Shown: positions 61,971 to 64,000 of the stretch, in pieces
How the letters are laid out: each line of letters starts with the position of its first letter
Position numbering within the stretch: the stretch's first letter is position 1
DNA from: Paroceanicella profunda
Lineage (GTDB): Bacteria > Pseudomonadota > Alphaproteobacteria > Rhodobacterales > Rhodobacteraceae
NCBI RefSeq assembly: GCF_005887635.2
Contig: NZ_CP040818.1
Location: forward strand, 1,952,501 to 2,016,500
DNA: 64,000 bases
Reading direction: 5' to 3'
Made by a program: the position numbers and the translations under genes
Notes under the pieces: generated by a model
Seen by the model: the letters and a program-made list of their open reading frames with translations, nothing else
Databases searched by the model: none
Told to the model about the DNA's origin: nothing

Positions 61971-62480
61971 ATGCCGGCGGTCCTTCTGGCCTACATCCGC
62001 TGGGTGGAGCGCGTGAACCGGGTGATCGGCCGCGCGGCCATGTACCTGATCTTCGCGATGATGGGCATCCTGCTGTGGTCCTCGGTGTCGAAGGGCTTCT
62101 TCCAGCCCTCGCTCTGGACGCTGGAGATGGCCCAGTTCGTGATGGTGGGCTACTACATCCTCGGCGGCCCCTACTCCATGCAGCTCGGCGACCATGTGCG
62201 CATGGACCTGCTCTACGGCCGCTGGAGCCCGCGCGCCAAGGCCTGGGCGGACGGCATCACCTGCCTGTGCCTGATCGTCTACCTCGCCCTCCTGTTCTAC
62301 GGCGCCGTCTCCAGCACCTCCTACGCGCTGCAATACGGCGAGCGCAGCTACTCCAGCTGGCGGCCCTACATGGCGCCGATCAAGCTGGTGATGTGCGTCG
62401 GCATCTTCCTGATGCTGCTGCAGGCCACCGCCGTCTTCCTGCGCGACATTGCCCGCATCCGCGGCGAGGAGATCGCATGA
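61971..62480 (+). CDS. TRAP transporter small permease, DctQ type
   Basis: A 169-residue membrane protein with four hydrophobic segments (for example AAMYLIFAMMGILLWSSVSKGFF, and ITCLCLIVYLALLFYGAVSS). LEMAQFVMVGYYILGGPYSMQLGDHVRMDLLYGRWSPRAKAW is characteristic of DctQ subunits of the mannitol/chloroaromatic-type TRAP group. It works with the large permease, whose start overlaps its stop (ATGA). The ribosome site (GGCGGGGGCC) is only moderate. Confidence 0.9.
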   Translation: MPAVLLAYIRWVERVNRVIGRAAMYLIFAMMGILLWSSVSKGFFQPSLWTLEMAQFVMVGYYILGGPYSMQLGDHVRMDLLYGRWSPRAKAWADGITCLCLIVYLALLFYGAVSSTSYALQYGERSYSSWRPYMAPIKLVMCVGIFLMLLQATAVFLRDIARIRGEEIA

Positions 62481-63802
62481 GCTACGAGATGATCGCGCTC
62501 ACCATGTTCGCCTCGCTCATGGTGATGCTGCTGACCGGGCAGCGCGTGTTCGGCGCCATCGGCTTCGTGGCGGTGGTGGCCTCGCTGCTGCTCTGGGGCG
62601 ACGGGGGCTCCGAGCTCGCCTTCTCCGCCGCGATGAAGCTGATGAAATGGTATCCGCTGCTCACCCTGCCGCTGTTCATCTTCATGGGCTACATGCTGTC
62701 GGAGAGCGGCATCGCGAGCGATCTCTACCGCGCCTTCCACGTGTGGTTCGGCGGGCTGCGCGGCGGGCTTGCCATCGGCACCATCGGGCTGATGGTGGTG
62801 GTCTCGGCGATGAACGGGCTCTCGGTCGCCGGCATGGCCATCGGGGCGACCATCGCGCTGCCCGAGCTGCTGCGCCGGGGCTATGACAAGGTGATGGTGA
62901 CGGGGGTGGTGCAGGCCGGCTCCTCGCTCGGCATCCTGGTGCCGCCCTCGGTGGTGCTGGTGCTCTACGGCATGATCGCGCGCCAGCCGGTGGGGCAGCT
63001 GTGGCTGGCGGGCGCCGTGCCCGGGCTGCTCATGGCCGGGCTCTTCGTGGCCTATATCGCGGTGCGCTGCTGGCTGCAGCCGTCGCTCGGGCCGGTGCTG
63101 CCGGCCGCGGAGCGCCGCATGCCGCTGTCCGAGAAGCTCGGCCTGCTGCGCGCCGGCATCCTGCCGCTGGCGATCTTCTTCCTGATGACCGGCCTGTTCC
63201 TGATGGGGGTGACGAGCCTGGTGGAAAGCTCCGCCGTCGGCGCCCTCTCCGCCACCGGCGCGGCGCTGATCCGCGGCCGCCTCACCCGCAAGGTGATGGA
63301 GGACACCCTGCGCCAGACGCTGGGCATCTCCTGCATGTTCATGTGGATCATCCTCGCCGCGCTGTGCTTCGGCCAGGTGTTCGACGGGGTGGGCGCCGTG
63401 CGCTCCATCGAGACGCTGTTCGTGGACGAGTGGGGCCTCAGCCCCTGGGAAGTGCTGATCCTGATGCAGGTCACCTACATCATCATGGGCACCTTCCTCG
63501 ACGACACCGCGATGCTGGTGATCGTGGCGCCGCTGTTCATTCCGCTGGTCGGCGCGCTGGGCTTCGACCTGGTGTGGTACGGCGTGCTCTACACCATCAC
63601 CTGCCAGATCGCCTACATGACGCCGCCCTTCGGCTACAACCTGTTCCTGATGCGGGCGATGGCGCCGCCGGAGATCTCGCTGGGCGACATCTACCGCTCC
63701 ATCCTGCCCTTCGCGCTCATCATGCTGCTGGCACTGGCGCTGGTGATGCTGTTTCCGCAAATCGCGCTGTGGCTGCCGCAGCACGTCCAGACGCGGGGCT
63801 GA
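62477..63802 (+). CDS. TRAP transporter large permease, DctM type
   Basis: A 441-residue ion-coupled transporter subunit with about 12 helices. LTLPLFIFMGYMLSESGIASDLY, GGLAIGTIGLMVVVSAMNGLSVAGMAIGATIALPELLRRGYDK and LVPPSVVLVLYGMIARQPVGQLWLAGAVPGLLMA are DctM landmarks, as is IMGTFLDDTAMLVIVAPLFIPLV. The ATG at 62477 overlaps the small-permease stop; the longer frame starting upstream is a shadow of that gene. Carboxylates are the usual cargo of the family. Confidence 0.94.
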   Translation: MSYEMIALTMFASLMVMLLTGQRVFGAIGFVAVVASLLLWGDGGSELAFSAAMKLMKWYPLLTLPLFIFMGYMLSESGIASDLYRAFHVWFGGLRGGLAIGTIGLMVVVSAMNGLSVAGMAIGATIALPELLRRGYDKVMVTGVVQAGSSLGILVPPSVVLVLYGMIARQPVGQLWLAGAVPGLLMAGLFVAYIAVRCWLQPSLGPVLPAAERRMPLSEKLGLLRAGILPLAIFFLMTGLFLMGVTSLVESSAVGALSATGAALIRGRLTRKVMEDTLRQTLGISCMFMWIILAALCFGQVFDGVGAVRSIETLFVDEWGLSPWEVLILMQVTYIIMGTFLDDTAMLVIVAPLFIPLVGALGFDLVWYGVLYTITCQIAYMTPPFGYNLFLMRAMAPPEISLGDIYRSILPFALIMLLALALVMLFPQIALWLPQHVQTRG

Positions 63803-63841
63803 GCCTCCCGCGCGCCGTTTCAAAACAGGGAGATAAAGGCA

Positions 63842-64000
63842 ATGACCAAGAGACGCGACTTTCTGCTCGGGGCGGCCGCCGCCGCCACCGGAACCACCCT
63901 CGCCGCGCCCTACGTGAAGGCGCAGAGCCCGATCAAGTGGCGGCTGCAGACCTATGCCGGCCCGGCGCTGGCCGAGCACGTGATCAAGCCCTCCATCGAC
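63842..64000 (+). CDS. TRAP transporter substrate-binding protein, N-terminus only
   Basis: Only the first 53 residues are in the window. MTKRRDFLLGAAAAATGTTLAAPYVKAQ is a twin-arginine signal (Arg4-Arg5) with probable cleavage after VKAQ. The mature part starts SPIKWRLQTYAGPALAEHVIKPSI, as in DctP proteins of the mannitol/chloroaromatic-type group. It follows the large permease by 39 bases, with GGGAGATAAAGG before the ATG. Cut off by the right edge. Confidence 0.85.
   Translation, partial: MTKRRDFLLGAAAAATGTTLAAPYVKAQSPIKWRLQTYAGPALAEHVIKPSID

Overview
The window comes from a very GC-rich alphaproteobacterium, most likely of the Rhodobacterales/Paracoccaceae type. This is inferred from gene content and order (ScfR-type regulator beside acs, split phn clusters with two phnE genes, hemP/hmu, TRAP, EttA, long NadD N-terminus), not from a database search. 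Nearly all supported genes are metabolic or transport genes with strong Shine-Dalgarno sequences and frequent 4-base start/stop overlaps (ATGA, GTGA, TTGA), so operons are easy to read. No phage, IS element, integrase or CRISPR array was seen.

Layout: 1-431 end-truncated miaA. 1112-4499 a coupled three-gene signalling operon (single-domain response regulator, small two-helix membrane protein, symporter-type histidine kinase). 5085-13763 a ScfR-like regulator divergent from a five-gene branched-chain-type ABC transporter and acetyl-CoA synthetase. 13828-18435 housekeeping genes: DUF2799 lipoprotein, glyoxalase, tRNA-Leu(CAA), ettA, nadD. 18949-19677 an IclR regulator. 19866-32710 a complete phosphonate locus: leftward phnF and phnC-phnD-phnE1-phnE2-hexapeptide transferase, rightward phnG-H-I-J-(NIPSNAP-like)-K-L-N-M. 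PhnF-type half-sites and Pho-box-like repeats lie near the divergent starts. 33069-35691 GST, PHA depolymerase, methyltransferase. 36086-42281 a leftward dipeptide-type ABC operon (A-D-F-B-C), divergent from an alkaline-phosphatase-superfamily hydrolase at 42962. 44759-52390 a leftward polyamine-type ABC operon with a hydantoin/Asp-Glu racemase, a TIM-barrel isomerase and a small DUF protein. It faces an FCD-GntR regulator across three identical-armed operator-like palindromes. 53352-56636 GNAT, MATE exporter, MarR regulator. 56713-60904 hmuSTUV plus an IsdG-like monooxygenase, divergent from hemP and a coupled 63-residue ORF. 61971-64000 a TRAP transporter, cut off in its DctP gene.

The strongest unexplained signal is in the spaces between genes. 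Four perfect short tandem repeats of unrelated unit (5, 7, 7 and 8 bases) are each present in about 15 copies. Longer degenerate repeat blocks (about 27, 41 and 51 bases), strong hairpins inside operons and a dispersed element of about 85 bases add to this. Many lie between subunit genes of the same ABC transporter. Other points of interest are a NIPSNAP-like gene embedded in the C-P lyase operon, and a long hairpin between phnK and phnL whose loop encodes a textbook G-quadruplex on the opposite strand.
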